From contig CAJNDS010002760.1 of assembly GCA_905221605.1 (NCBI GenBank), forward strand, positions 101,501 to 161,500: a stretch of 60,000 nucleotides of DNA. Reading direction: 5' to 3'. Below the pieces are notes generated by a model. It did no database searches. It was not told the DNA's origin and worked only from the letters and a program-made list of their open reading frames with translations. Both the position numbers and the translations under genes were made by a program. The stretch is from Symbiodinium natans (taxonomy: Eukaryota > Sar > Dinophyceae > Suessiales > Symbiodiniaceae). Of this stretch, positions 52,680 to 60,000 are shown piece by piece. Numbering within the stretch: the first letter of the stretch is position 1; every line of letters begins with the position of its first letter.

Positions 52680-52971
52680 ATGCGGAGCTGCAATTGGTAT
52701 TGTAGAAAGGAGTTGGTATTGGAAGTTCAAGGGTCAATGAACCCGATAATCGTTGGCTCAAGCCATGACCAAAGCGGTCGAAGGTTTCGTAAAAAGTGTG
52801 CCCTTGGTTTGGGGTCTTGCTGTTCGGTTGTTGGTTGTTCCAGGGGTATTAAGGGCTTCTGTTGGGGTTGACTGTTTTGTTCCCTGTCCTCCTTCGGTTG
52901 CCCCCCGTAGGTTATGAGCCCAAATTAGGCTTCCTGCGGAATTGGTAAAGATTTTTCGTTTTTTTAACGCC
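52680..52971 (+). other. Retroelement 5' region / leader
   Basis: Composition changes abruptly from CCCTAAA repeats to unique sequence at about 52680. It contains TTGGCTCAAG (52753-52762), equal to the last ten bases of the dinoflagellate spliced leader, and a pyrimidine-rich stretch ending CCCCCCGTAG (52910), which could act as a trans-splice acceptor before the ORF. An in-frame TGA at 52915 closes the frame upstream. The LTR boundaries and primer-binding site cannot be set because the 3' LTR is outside the window. Confidence 0.45.
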
Positions 52972-55900
52972 ATGGACATGATGCGGCGTCGCTCTGAGCC
53001 TGGACTGTCGCCAACGGCCAATGAAGCCGAAGGAAATCGTGGTGATGGGGGTGAAGATCGACAACAAATGGTACAAGCACTGACAGATGGTAGGGAGGTT
53101 GCAATGATACAACCAACGCCTCAGGTGGAAAACGAAGTGGTTCCGGTTCAAGCAGCAAATCCTTTCTGGAGCGAGCGGGCTCAAGAAGAAATGAGACTTA
53201 GGCAGTCAAGGCCGGCAAGTCTTCCCGCGAGCGGAGGGGACAGGAGTGGTGAAGGTACGAGAAGACCGCCTTCGCTGCAAGATCTTTTGGGTCAGGAACC
53301 TGCACCTGTTGAGAGACCATCGTCAGGCTTAATGGGACAAATGGAACGAGGTACTATTGGTGGAGTGCAAGCCGACGAAGAACTCATTCCTGATGTTAGT
53401 GGTGAAGAGCAAACTGAAGATATGGCGGTGGTGAAGCGTGCGCTGAAAGAGTTGCTTGTGCAGACAAAGGAGCTGGGGAACAGGTTGCATCGGGTGGAGG
53501 AAAAAAGCTATACCTCTGCTGCATCTGGGTCAGCTTCAAGGGCACGGAGCTCTGGAGTGGTGGACGCAAACACGGCATATCCTCTAGGAATGACTCCAGA
53601 GAAGCAGTACCTGCCAGGACAAGTTTTCTACACGGATGGTATGGGTGGTTTTTGGACTGTGTTGCCTGATGGGACATGGCTGCCTATTGAGGGCTACGAC
53701 CTGCCAAAGGGTTGTGATCTTCAATCCTTGCCTGGGTCCAGGAAGGGGGATGTTCAAGTGGAGGATGAAAAAGAAGTGCCAATGATGCATGTAGCTGAAG
53801 GGAAGAAACCCTCCAGATTGCCTCCATTGAATTACCCCACGGGAGGTCCTGCAAGTGGTGGATATGCAAGTGGACCACCTGGTTTAACACATGTTCCGAT
53901 TACTTCCGTGCCATCAGGTGTTGATGGTTCTGTCGCACCTGCGGGGAACCAGCCCGGTTTTGTTTCAGCTCGGGAAACTGCAACGCAAGAGAACTCAGCA
54001 GGATCGGGTGGATATACAATGGTGGATGATGTTCCGTATCGGTGGAAAATGGTCGCTGGGAAGTTGGAATTAGAAAAGGTTCCGCTCACAGCTGTTACGC
54101 CTGGTATAGGACATGGACTACCTCAAGGGCCTGGTGGAAGGGTCAGCTTACCTCCTGGAGCAGTGGTGCCACGCGGTATGCCAATCACTGGTGATAGTTC
54201 TGGAACCGAACGTCCGGAGGCTCTCGGGAAGCATGTGATGAGCCTTCCAACTTTGGCAGACTACACACCAAGCAATCCGACGGCACTGGGTGATTGGATC
54301 GCAATGATCGAACCAATGTTGTCTTCGCTGACAGATACAGGAAGAGTGTGGTGGCAATGCGTCTACTCAAAGGCATATCAAGCGTATGCCAAATGGTTGA
54401 GTGTTTCTCCACTGGAAAGGTTGGGCATCAAGGCTGAGCTAGAAGGGCTCAAGGTGGTTCAAACTGTGCATGTTTTGTTGGAGCAGAGAGCGGTGTCTTT
54501 GCTGCTACAGGCGATCCCGGAGAGATTGAAGACCGAGATCGTTTCCACTCGAATGTTGGGGTCGGTGATGATATTTTACAAATTGCTGACGGTCTACCAA
54601 CCAGGTGGAGCAAATGAGCGCAGCACAATGTTGAACTTCTTGGTGCAACCATCTTCAGCAACCTCAATTTCAGAGGCTATTAAGGGAGTGCGACAATGGG
54701 CGCAATGGCGTTCCCGATTAAGGGAGCTGCGAGCATCCGAGCCGGACGCTACCTTGCTTATCAAGGGATTGGATGCTTTATCATCCGCGTTGCTGGCAAA
54801 ACACCCTACGGTGCATTTCAGAGTGGCATCCTTTCGGGAGAAATTGGGGGTGGACTACTCGCCGACCTCTGAAACTGCAACACAACTAGCTGAAATGTTA
54901 CAGGCAGAGTTTGAACTGCTATTGCATAGTGCTGGTGAACAAGAGGTGAAGCAGGACTCGGACGCCAAGAAAAGGGCCAGGTTAAATAAGGCCCAAAAGG
55001 GAACTGGTGACGAGACAGAGGAGGGTGACAAAGGCAAAGGGAAAGGAAAAAGGTACAGCGGAGATGGTGAACGTCCTTTCTGTTGGATATATGGGAAGAC
55101 CGATGCAGGTTGCAAGTTCGGAGCCCGCTGTAAATTCCGCCATGACAAAGACTCCCTTGAGCGAGGAAGATGTTTTGAGTGTGGGGCCGTTGGCCATCTG
55201 CAGCCGCAATGTCCATATAAGGATGGTGCAAGTTCCAATGTGGACTCAAACCCTGAGAGGAGTAGATCTAAAGGGAATTCTCCCAAAGGGGGAAAGGGCG
55301 GCAAAGGTGCGAAATGGGGAAATGCCAAAAAGGCAGAGGTAGCTGAAGGGGGAGATGAGACGGCTAATGCGGGATTGGATAAAGGTTCTGCAAGTCCCTC
55401 ATCACCATCAACACCCAATCAAGTCCTTGCTGAAGCGTTGGAAGTGCTGAAATCTATGAAGCTGTCATCAGCGCAGTCAGCATCGAGCGGGGATCCCAGT
55501 GTTCGAATGTTATGTGGATCTGGATTGTTTCAGCAGGAAGGGAGAGTGGCGTTGGTGGATACGGCTGCTACGCATCTTGTGCGGACGCTTTTTCCATGGG
55601 AATGTTTACCCGACACTACTGTTATGGTGCAAAGCGCGCTTGGTGGTGTGGCAATGAGGATTACAGAGAAAGGGACGTTGATTAGGGAAGACAATGGGCC
55701 CCTGATTATCCCTCTCTGGTTGATTTTGGAGTTTGGGGCGAACCTCACGGTGATCAATGGGATGTGTCACGTGGGTGCAAAATCTTCGCTGGACCAGCTC
55801 TTGTGGTTTGAACATGGCTGTTTGGTTATGGATTACAAAACAGCTGAAAAAATGGTTTTGCATGCTGAAAGGCAGCGTGCGTCTTGGTCCCATTCTCAAT

Positions 55901-58900
55901 GGAGGAATGGAAGGGCGGACTGTGGAGTCGGTTCGTCGGATGCCACGTTGTTGCCGAAGCAGGGAGAAGGCCGAGGAGTATGCGTTCTACATGTGGCCAG
56001 GGTTTCTGACACCAATGAGTGTTCGGGAATGGGCATGTTGGACTCGGGAGCATCACATCCTCTCAGATCACTTCGTCCTGGAGAACAGCTTCCGCAGCAA
56101 AAGGTGTTGGTGTCTTTAGCTGTTGGATCTCGGGAGATGTGTATTACCCCAGGTGGGACCCTGGTAACTCCTGAAATGGTAGATCCACTAGTGCCAATTG
56201 GCAAAGCGAGCGCCTTGGTTGGTCTCAGAGTTCAGTGGCGTGGTGGCAAGTGCACAGCCTCACATCCTGTTCTGGGGGAACTTCGCGTTCGTGATCTGAA
56301 TGGGTGCCCTTGTTTGGAAAAGGAGGTGGCGCTTCAGATCATTGATGAAATGGATTGGTGCTCACCAAAGCAAGCTTTGAAGGTGGCACGTATGGTTCAA
56401 GGGTGTCCGAATACGGACAACGAGGTGGCTGTAAAAACGTCGTTGCAAAGCGCAGCGCGGACAGCGTCAGCGAATGAGGAGGAGTTCGTCCAGGCATGCT
56501 GGAGATTTCTTCGGTGGTATTATGGGGATATACCAGAAAATATGCTGATGGAGCTGTTGCCACGTGGAGATATTGCAGCGTTGCCTTTCAACCGTCATAA
56601 AAGGAGACGGCTGGCACGAGCAAAAAGGGTGGTGGTACACCTATTTTCGGGAAAACAAAAATGGCATTTTCCCAGTCGGGATGTGGAGGTACTGGAGCTG
56701 GATTTGACAAAAGGCGGTGACCTACATAATTCGAGCGTCTGGAAGTATCTTCTGCATCTGGCGGCTGAAGGAAAGGTGGTTGCTGTGGTGGGAGGACCTC
56801 CATGCAGGACAGTGTCAAGGTTGAGAGGTGAAGACGGTGGTCCACCTGTATTACGCCGACGCTGTGGACCTGAACGGTTGGGGTTAAAGAGTCTTCCTTG
56901 GCCACATCAAGAATTAGCTCAAAAGGATGGTGTTTTACTTCTGAAGATGCTTTTCCTATATGACGTGGCGGTGCATTCAAGGGGTGGAACTGCTGAAGTC
57001 ATCAATGGAAGTTCTGTCTTCTTTGGCATGGAAAGCCCTGGGGACCCTGAACTCATAGGGAAAGATTTCTCTCAGAACGGCAAAACGGTCTTGAGTGCTG
57101 AGGATCTGGTGGATGGTTCTCAGGAAGGGCTCTCAAGTCCTACCTTCTGGAGTTGGCCAGAGGTGAAAAGCTTTTGTGAGCGTTATGGAATGTACGCTGC
57201 ACACTTTGATCAAGGAGCGTTGGGACATGCTCTGGTGAAACCTACGACTTTCCTGGTGTCTGATATGGAACTATGGGAATCGTTAGAACAAGTTCGCGTG
57301 GTTGTTCCGTGGTCAGCAACATTCGCTTCTACCCTGGAAGAGCGTATGGGACAATCCTCTATATGGGCGCGATGGGCGTTTGGATTGGTTAAAAGAATAC
57401 GTCACAGGTTGGCACAATGGTTGCATGAGAGCGATGCTGAACGGGAAGCTGCGGTGTTACAAAAAGAAGAACGAGAAGGGACGTTACGGAGGTTGACGAC
57501 TGAGGTGCGAGCTTTCCGTGACCATTGCCTAAGGGGGCATATTCCCTTCAGACGTGATTGTCAAATCTGTGTGTCTGCTGCTGGAAAAGAGCGTCGCCAT
57601 TTGAGGCGAAAGCATGGGGATGCTTACACTTTATCATTGGACTTAGCGGGTCCATACAAGTGTTCAAAGGATGCTCACCAGCAGAAGCCACGACACGCTG
57701 TTATTGGTGTGTATCAATTTCCAATGTTGGATCCCAATGTGGGTCGCCCTCCAGAAAAGGAGGAAGATGCGGATGAGGTGGAAGATCAGGTGGCAGATGA
57801 AGGTGCTGGTGTCGGAGAATGGTTAGGCGATGCAGTCGCTAACTTCGAGGAGGAAGACTCTGCGCCGGTGGAACCTGCGCCAGTTCTGGAGGCAGAGGTG
57901 TTGAAAATCCAAGCTTCTGAAAAATCCTGGAAGGAACTGAAGGACCACTTGACCCAACCTGTCCGTATGATCAACTTCGTTATGGTGGAGCCGATTGTGG
58001 ATAAACAGCAAACAACTGTTTTGTCGGCAGTTCAAAGAATGATGGTGCGCTTGCAGAGACATGGGTATCCGGTGTTGAGAATCCACTCAGATCGAGCGGG
58101 GGAGTTTGTCAATGCACGCTTCCGGTCCTTTTGCGAAACTCGTCTGATATATAGGACCACTGGTGATCCTGGTGTCCCGCAAACAAATGGGCGCGCTGAA
58201 GCATGTGTGGGTTTATTCAAACGTGGTGTCAGGTCGCTCTTAAAGGAGGCGCGACTCGGGCCGGCGTACTGGGCACTGGCTGCTCGCCATTGGTCAATGT
58301 TACGGTGGCAGAAAGCTGAAAGGGAGTTGGGGTTGAATCCTAAAGCATTGCTTCCCTTTGGTGCTCAGATTCAAGTCAAACGTCGTCCGTGGGAGTTGCT
58401 GGGTCCGGATGGAACAAAGAAAGGTCGGCAATGGGTCGATCGTACGCAGCCTGCGCTTCTTTTGGGTCCATGCGATGACCTACCTGGTGGTTATTGGGTG
58501 GAAGCTCAAGGGACTGCAAAAGATCCGGATGAACTGGTGTTATTTCCCTGCACTACGATTTTTTCCAATATAAAGGAACCGCCTGAATTGGAGCTGGAAG
58601 GGGTGGTAGAAGAACAGGAGCCTTCTCCTCCAGAGCATCGTCTCAAGGGGAAAAAACCGGCGCTTCGGTTCGCTGATGAGGAAGGTCCTCCTTTACCTCC
58701 GCCTCGCGATCCTCCAGTTCGTCATCGGTTAAATGAAAAAAGCCCGGCCTCTTCACTGCGTGGTCATGTGGGCTCCTTGCGCTTGCTTCGCAAGCGGGGG
58801 GAGAGTCCGCCCTTGGAAATTTTCGAGGATGACATGCAGGGTCTGGGGGAGCTAGAAGAAAATGCAGATGTCGAGGACAATGTTCCTGGTGATGAGTATT

Positions 58901-60000
58901 GGCCGACTTGCTGTTCTCCTCATGAAAATGCTTACTTGGTCTGCAAAAGTGGGACTGCTGAGGATGGAACACAGTTGGAAAAAGAAGAGCAAAAAGCCAA
59001 GTCAATGTATGAAAGGTCTATGTATGATTACGTGGACTGTGAGGAGCTTTTGGAAGGGATTGTATACCCAAAGAGGGTGAATCGAAGAGGTGGTATCAAC
59101 AATTGGTGTACAAGTACGCGAGCTCTGGTGTTGGGCCACTATACTCATGGCGGAGTGTGTGGTATTACAAAGGAGACTCATCGAAGACCATGGCTATGTC
59201 GTTATTTGGCATCATTCGTGAGGCACCACAATCCTGAAGCCAAATTTTCTGCTCTTCAAATCTCGTGCAATGCTCCGGTGTCATTGCATAGGGATAGTCA
59301 CAATGAAAAACATTGCTGCAATTATGTGTGTGGCTTTGGTGACTATAAAGATGGTCAGCTGTGGGATGAGGATGAAAAGGTTTTAGAGGAAGGAGCTGAA
59401 GTGGTGGAGCAATCTTATGGGAAGAAAGTCCTACCTGGAAAATTGGTGGATATCCACTGGAACTTCATGTCGTTCTTTCCGAGAAAGCTGCATGGCCCTA
59501 TGCCTTGGAAAGGAAACAGGGTATCCTTGACAGGGTACACACCTGTTTTTATGGAGCGTTTGAGCTACAAGGATAGGTGCTATCTTCTCCAATGCAAGTT
59601 TCCTCTTCCGGAACCACAGGCTGAAGAAGGTGAAAAAAGGAAGTGGTTAAAAATGACGTTGAAAGAGACCTCGCTGGACGACCTTGCAGAAGAAGTCGAC
59701 TACGCTGTGTTCGAAGCGCATCAATGGGCTCTAGAAGAGCATTTGAGTATTCGACGCCTAATTGCTGAACAGGAATGTTGCATCTTGGACGAGTTCCATG
59801 GATCGGCCAATGAGTCGAGTGAAGAAAAAGGATCAGAGACTAGAGAATGGCTGGTTAAAGCAAAAAGGGCTGAGGAACAGCTATCGAAGTTTTTGGTCAA
59901 AGCAGCTCAAGTTCAGCAAATGGTACAAGAAAATACCGCGCTTGAGGCAGCAGAGGAGGTTGAGTTCCTGCAAACAAAAACAATCCCTACACAAGAAGCC
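52972..60000 (+). CDS. Copia-like retroelement polyprotein (gag-PR-PR-MTase-IN-dioxygenase), partial
   Basis: One uninterrupted frame of 2343 codons runs off the window end. The start is the first ATG after an in-frame TGA, in context GCCATGG. Order by residue: low-complexity N-terminus with a short coiled helix (about 150-180), gag-like helices (about 420-660), CCCH finger (704-724), CCHC knuckle (734-747), aspartic protease motif DTAATH (863-868), second DSGASH (1024-1029), methyltransferase-like domain (about 1221-1435), integrase (HHCC 1518-1533; D1557, D1707, E1743), acidic linker, 2OG-Fe(II) dioxygenase-like domain (about 2070-2190), coiled segment. The protease-before-integrase-before-RT order is Copia-type, and RT/RNase H should follow beyond the edge. 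An intact frame of this length suggests a young element. Codon use is more AT-rich than in the GC-rich exons nearby. Confidence 0.9.
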   Translation, partial: MDMMRRRSEPGLSPTANEAEGNRGDGGEDRQQMVQALTDGREVAMIQPTPQVENEVVPVQAANPFWSERAQEEMRLRQSRPASLPASGGDRSGEGTRRPPSLQDLLGQEPAPVERPSSGLMGQMERGTIGGVQADEELIPDVSGEEQTEDMAVVKRALKELLVQTKELGNRLHRVEEKSYTSAASGSASRARSSGVVDANTAYPLGMTPEKQYLPGQVFYTDGMGGFWTVLPDGTWLPIEGYDLPKGCDLQSLPGSRKGDVQVEDEKEVPMMHVAEGKKPSRLPPLNYPTGGPASGGYASGPPGLTHVPITSVPSGVDGSVAPAGNQPGFVSARETATQENSAGSGGYTMVDDVPYRWKMVAGKLELEKVPLTAVTPGIGHGLPQGPGGRVSLPPGAVVPRGMPITGDSSGTERPEALGKHVMSLPTLADYTPSNPTALGDWIAMIEPMLSSLTDTGRVWWQCVYSKAYQAYAKWLSVSPLERLGIKAELEGLKVVQTVHVLLEQRAVSLLLQAIPERLKTEIVSTRMLGSVMIFYKLLTVYQPGGANERSTMLNFLVQPSSATSISEAIKGVRQWAQWRSRLRELRASEPDATLLIKGLDALSSALLAKHPTVHFRVASFREKLGVDYSPTSETATQLAEMLQAEFELLLHSAGEQEVKQDSDAKKRARLNKAQKGTGDETEEGDKGKGKGKRYSGDGERPFCWIYGKTDAGCKFGARCKFRHDKDSLERGRCFECGAVGHLQPQCPYKDGASSNVDSNPERSRSKGNSPKGGKGGKGAKWGNAKKAEVAEGGDETANAGLDKGSASPSSPSTPNQVLAEALEVLKSMKLSSAQSASSGDPSVRMLCGSGLFQQEGRVALVDTAATHLVRTLFPWECLPDTTVMVQSALGGVAMRITEKGTLIREDNGPLIIPLWLILEFGANLTVINGMCHVGAKSSLDQLLWFEHGCLVMDYKTAEKMVLHAERQRASWSHSQWRNGRADCGVGSSDATLLPKQGEGRGVCVLHVARVSDTNECSGMGMLDSGASHPLRSLRPGEQLPQQKVLVSLAVGSREMCITPGGTLVTPEMVDPLVPIGKASALVGLRVQWRGGKCTASHPVLGELRVRDLNGCPCLEKEVALQIIDEMDWCSPKQALKVARMVQGCPNTDNEVAVKTSLQSAARTASANEEEFVQACWRFLRWYYGDIPENMLMELLPRGDIAALPFNRHKRRRLARAKRVVVHLFSGKQKWHFPSRDVEVLELDLTKGGDLHNSSVWKYLLHLAAEGKVVAVVGGPPCRTVSRLRGEDGGPPVLRRRCGPERLGLKSLPWPHQELAQKDGVLLLKMLFLYDVAVHSRGGTAEVINGSSVFFGMESPGDPELIGKDFSQNGKTVLSAEDLVDGSQEGLSSPTFWSWPEVKSFCERYGMYAAHFDQGALGHALVKPTTFLVSDMELWESLEQVRVVVPWSATFASTLEERMGQSSIWARWAFGLVKRIRHRLAQWLHESDAEREAAVLQKEEREGTLRRLTTEVRAFRDHCLRGHIPFRRDCQICVSAAGKERRHLRRKHGDAYTLSLDLAGPYKCSKDAHQQKPRHAVIGVYQFPMLDPNVGRPPEKEEDADEVEDQVADEGAGVGEWLGDAVANFEEEDSAPVEPAPVLEAEVLKIQASEKSWKELKDHLTQPVRMINFVMVEPIVDKQQTTVLSAVQRMMVRLQRHGYPVLRIHSDRAGEFVNARFRSFCETRLIYRTTGDPGVPQTNGRAEACVGLFKRGVRSLLKEARLGPAYWALAARHWSMLRWQKAERELGLNPKALLPFGAQIQVKRRPWELLGPDGTKKGRQWVDRTQPALLLGPCDDLPGGYWVEAQGTAKDPDELVLFPCTTIFSNIKEPPELELEGVVEEQEPSPPEHRLKGKKPALRFADEEGPPLPPPRDPPVRHRLNEKSPASSLRGHVGSLRLLRKRGESPPLEIFEDDMQGLGELEENADVEDNVPGDEYWPTCCSPHENAYLVCKSGTAEDGTQLEKEEQKAKSMYERSMYDYVDCEELLEGIVYPKRVNRRGGINNWCTSTRALVLGHYTHGGVCGITKETHRRPWLCRYLASFVRHHNPEAKFSALQISCNAPVSLHRDSHNEKHCCNYVCGFGDYKDGQLWDEDEKVLEEGAEVVEQSYGKKVLPGKLVDIHWNFMSFFPRKLHGPMPWKGNRVSLTGYTPVFMERLSYKDRCYLLQCKFPLPEPQAEEGEKRKWLKMTLKETSLDDLAEEVDYAVFEAHQWALEEHLSIRRLIAEQECCILDEFHGSANESSEEKGSETREWLVKAKRAEEQLSKFLVKAAQVQQMVQENTALEAAEEVEFLQTKTIPTQEA
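54220..54930 (+). other. Gag-like capsid region
   Basis: Residues about 417-653. Starts MSLPTLADYTP and is rich in helices, with a Trp-containing segment (GRVWWQCVYSKAYQAYAKWL), PLERLGIKAEL, LLLQAIPERLKTEIV and RSTMLNFLVQP. Layout and length fit the capsid part of Copia gag as seen in dinoflagellate elements. Followed by a basic linker and the zinc-binding motifs. Confidence 0.7.
55081..55212 (+). other. Paired zinc motifs: CCCH finger and CCHC knuckle
   Basis: C704-x9-C714-x5-C720-x3-H724 fits the CCCH class (C-x7-10-C-x5-C-x3-H), and C734-x2-C-x4-H-x4-C747 is a classical retroviral-type knuckle (CFECGAVGHLQPQC). A CCCH finger directly before the knuckle is not part of the standard Copia gag and would add a second RNA-binding module. 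Confidence 0.88.
55540..55790 (+). other. Aspartic protease domain 1 (DTAATH)
   Basis: VALVDTAATHLVR (D863) has the hydrophobic-hydrophobic-D-T/S-A/G-A context of retropepsins. It aligns without gaps to domain 2 over 41 residues (863-903 with 1024-1064) with 19 identities, at a constant offset of 161. Confidence 0.75.
56023..56330 (+). other. Aspartic protease domain 2 (DSGASH)
   Basis: GMGMLDSGASHPLR (D1024) is the canonical Copia protease motif D-S-G-A-[ST]-H. Downstream MCITPGGTLVTP and PLVPIG correspond to MRITEKGTLIRE and PLIIPL in domain 1. Confidence 0.8.
56629..57300 (+). other. Cytosine-C5 DNA methyltransferase-like domain
   Basis: VVVHLFSGKQ (from about residue 1220) resembles motif I (LFSG), EVLELDLTKGGDL (1239-1251) the acidic region that follows, and VVAVVGGPPCRTVSR (C1278) motif IV with its catalytic PPC. 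FFGMESPGDPE (E1354) sits where motif VI ENP/ENV is expected, and a late HALVKPTTFLVS (K1423-P-T) resembles the KPT element near the C-terminus of related domains. It is about 215 residues, short for a full enzyme, and the recognition region looks reduced. Activity is therefore open. Confidence 0.7.
57520..58330 (+). other. Retroviral-type integrase (DD35E) with acidic insert
   Basis: H1518-x4-H1523-x6-C1530-x2-C1533 precedes the core. LSLDLAGPYK gives D1557, RIHSDRAGEFVN gives D1707 and PQTNGRAEACVGLFKR gives E1743. D1707 and E1743 are separated by 35 residues, the classic spacing. The first two Asp are 150 residues apart instead of about 50-70 because of a Glu/Asp-rich insertion (about residues 1590-1650). 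GPAYWALAARH after the core is the usual Copia continuation. Confidence 0.9.
59180..59545 (+). other. 2-oxoglutarate/Fe(II) dioxygenase-like (double-stranded beta-helix) domain
   Basis: SLHRDSHNE carries H2106-x-D2108. VCGFGDYKDGQLWDED is the strand with G-x-L-W that follows in many members. FPRKLHGPMPWKGNRVSLTGY gives the distal H2174 and R2183, nine residues apart, where the Arg would bind 2-oxoglutarate. The H-x-D...H...R set with these spacings (66 residues between D and H) is diagnostic of the superfamily. Substrate is unknown; nucleic-acid or protein oxidation are both possible. Confidence 0.72.

Noticed and set aside
54855-55418. 187-codon minus-strand ORF opposite the retroelement gag
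   Set aside because: It is the shadow of the intact 2343-codon + strand frame; it is proline/serine-rich with no domain.

Overview
The window looks like nuclear DNA of a dinoflagellate; I cannot name the species. The reasons are very small exons in kilobase introns, mostly GC-AG introns with a G after the acceptor AG, plant/alveolate-type TTTAGGG repeats dispersed in both orientations, every recognisable gene on the + strand, and a Copia-like retroelement of the kind dinoflagellates carry. No prokaryotic features, rRNA, tRNA or CRISPR arrays were seen.

Layout. 1-6.8 kb: TTTAGGG/CCCTAAA filler with a few unassigned exon-like islands. 6.8-14.4 kb: nine micro-exons (21-69 nt) that read in order through the adenylation domain of UBA2/SAE2, the catalytic E1 subunit for SUMO. 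The next UBA2 exon, with perfect protein continuity, is at 49.17 kb, followed by two more to 50.2 kb. The intervening ~34.8 kb therefore behaves as one giant intron. It holds same-strand exons of other genes: an SGNH/PC-esterase-like gene (15-17.8 kb), a voltage-gated cation channel with S2-S6, pore and EF-hand-like exons (28.4-34.7 kb), coiled-coil exons (38-40.3 kb), and a family of repeated exons (20.9 kb, 43-46.4 kb). It also contains a 100-N assembly gap and two copies of a ~2.4-kb inverted-repeat element with a GC-hairpin minisatellite inside.

The introns are filled with short inverted-repeat (MITE-like) elements of at least seven families plus telomere-like tracts. In the channel gene one intron (33137-33252) is exactly one such element: a 112-bp inverted-repeat element flanked by a GTCA duplication, with the donor GT in the duplication and the acceptor AG in the element terminus. 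This is the signature of an introner, a transposon that creates introns.

From 52972 to the window end (still open) runs one ORF of at least 2343 codons. It is a Copia-like polyprotein with gag, a CCCH finger, a CCHC knuckle, two tandem aspartic-protease domains, a cytosine-C5-methyltransferase-like domain, a DD35E integrase split by an acidic insert, and a 2-oxoglutarate/Fe(II)-dioxygenase-like domain. Reverse transcriptase is expected just past the edge. The combination of duplicated protease, methyltransferase-like and dioxygenase-like domains in one retroelement is the strongest candidate for an undescribed system here.
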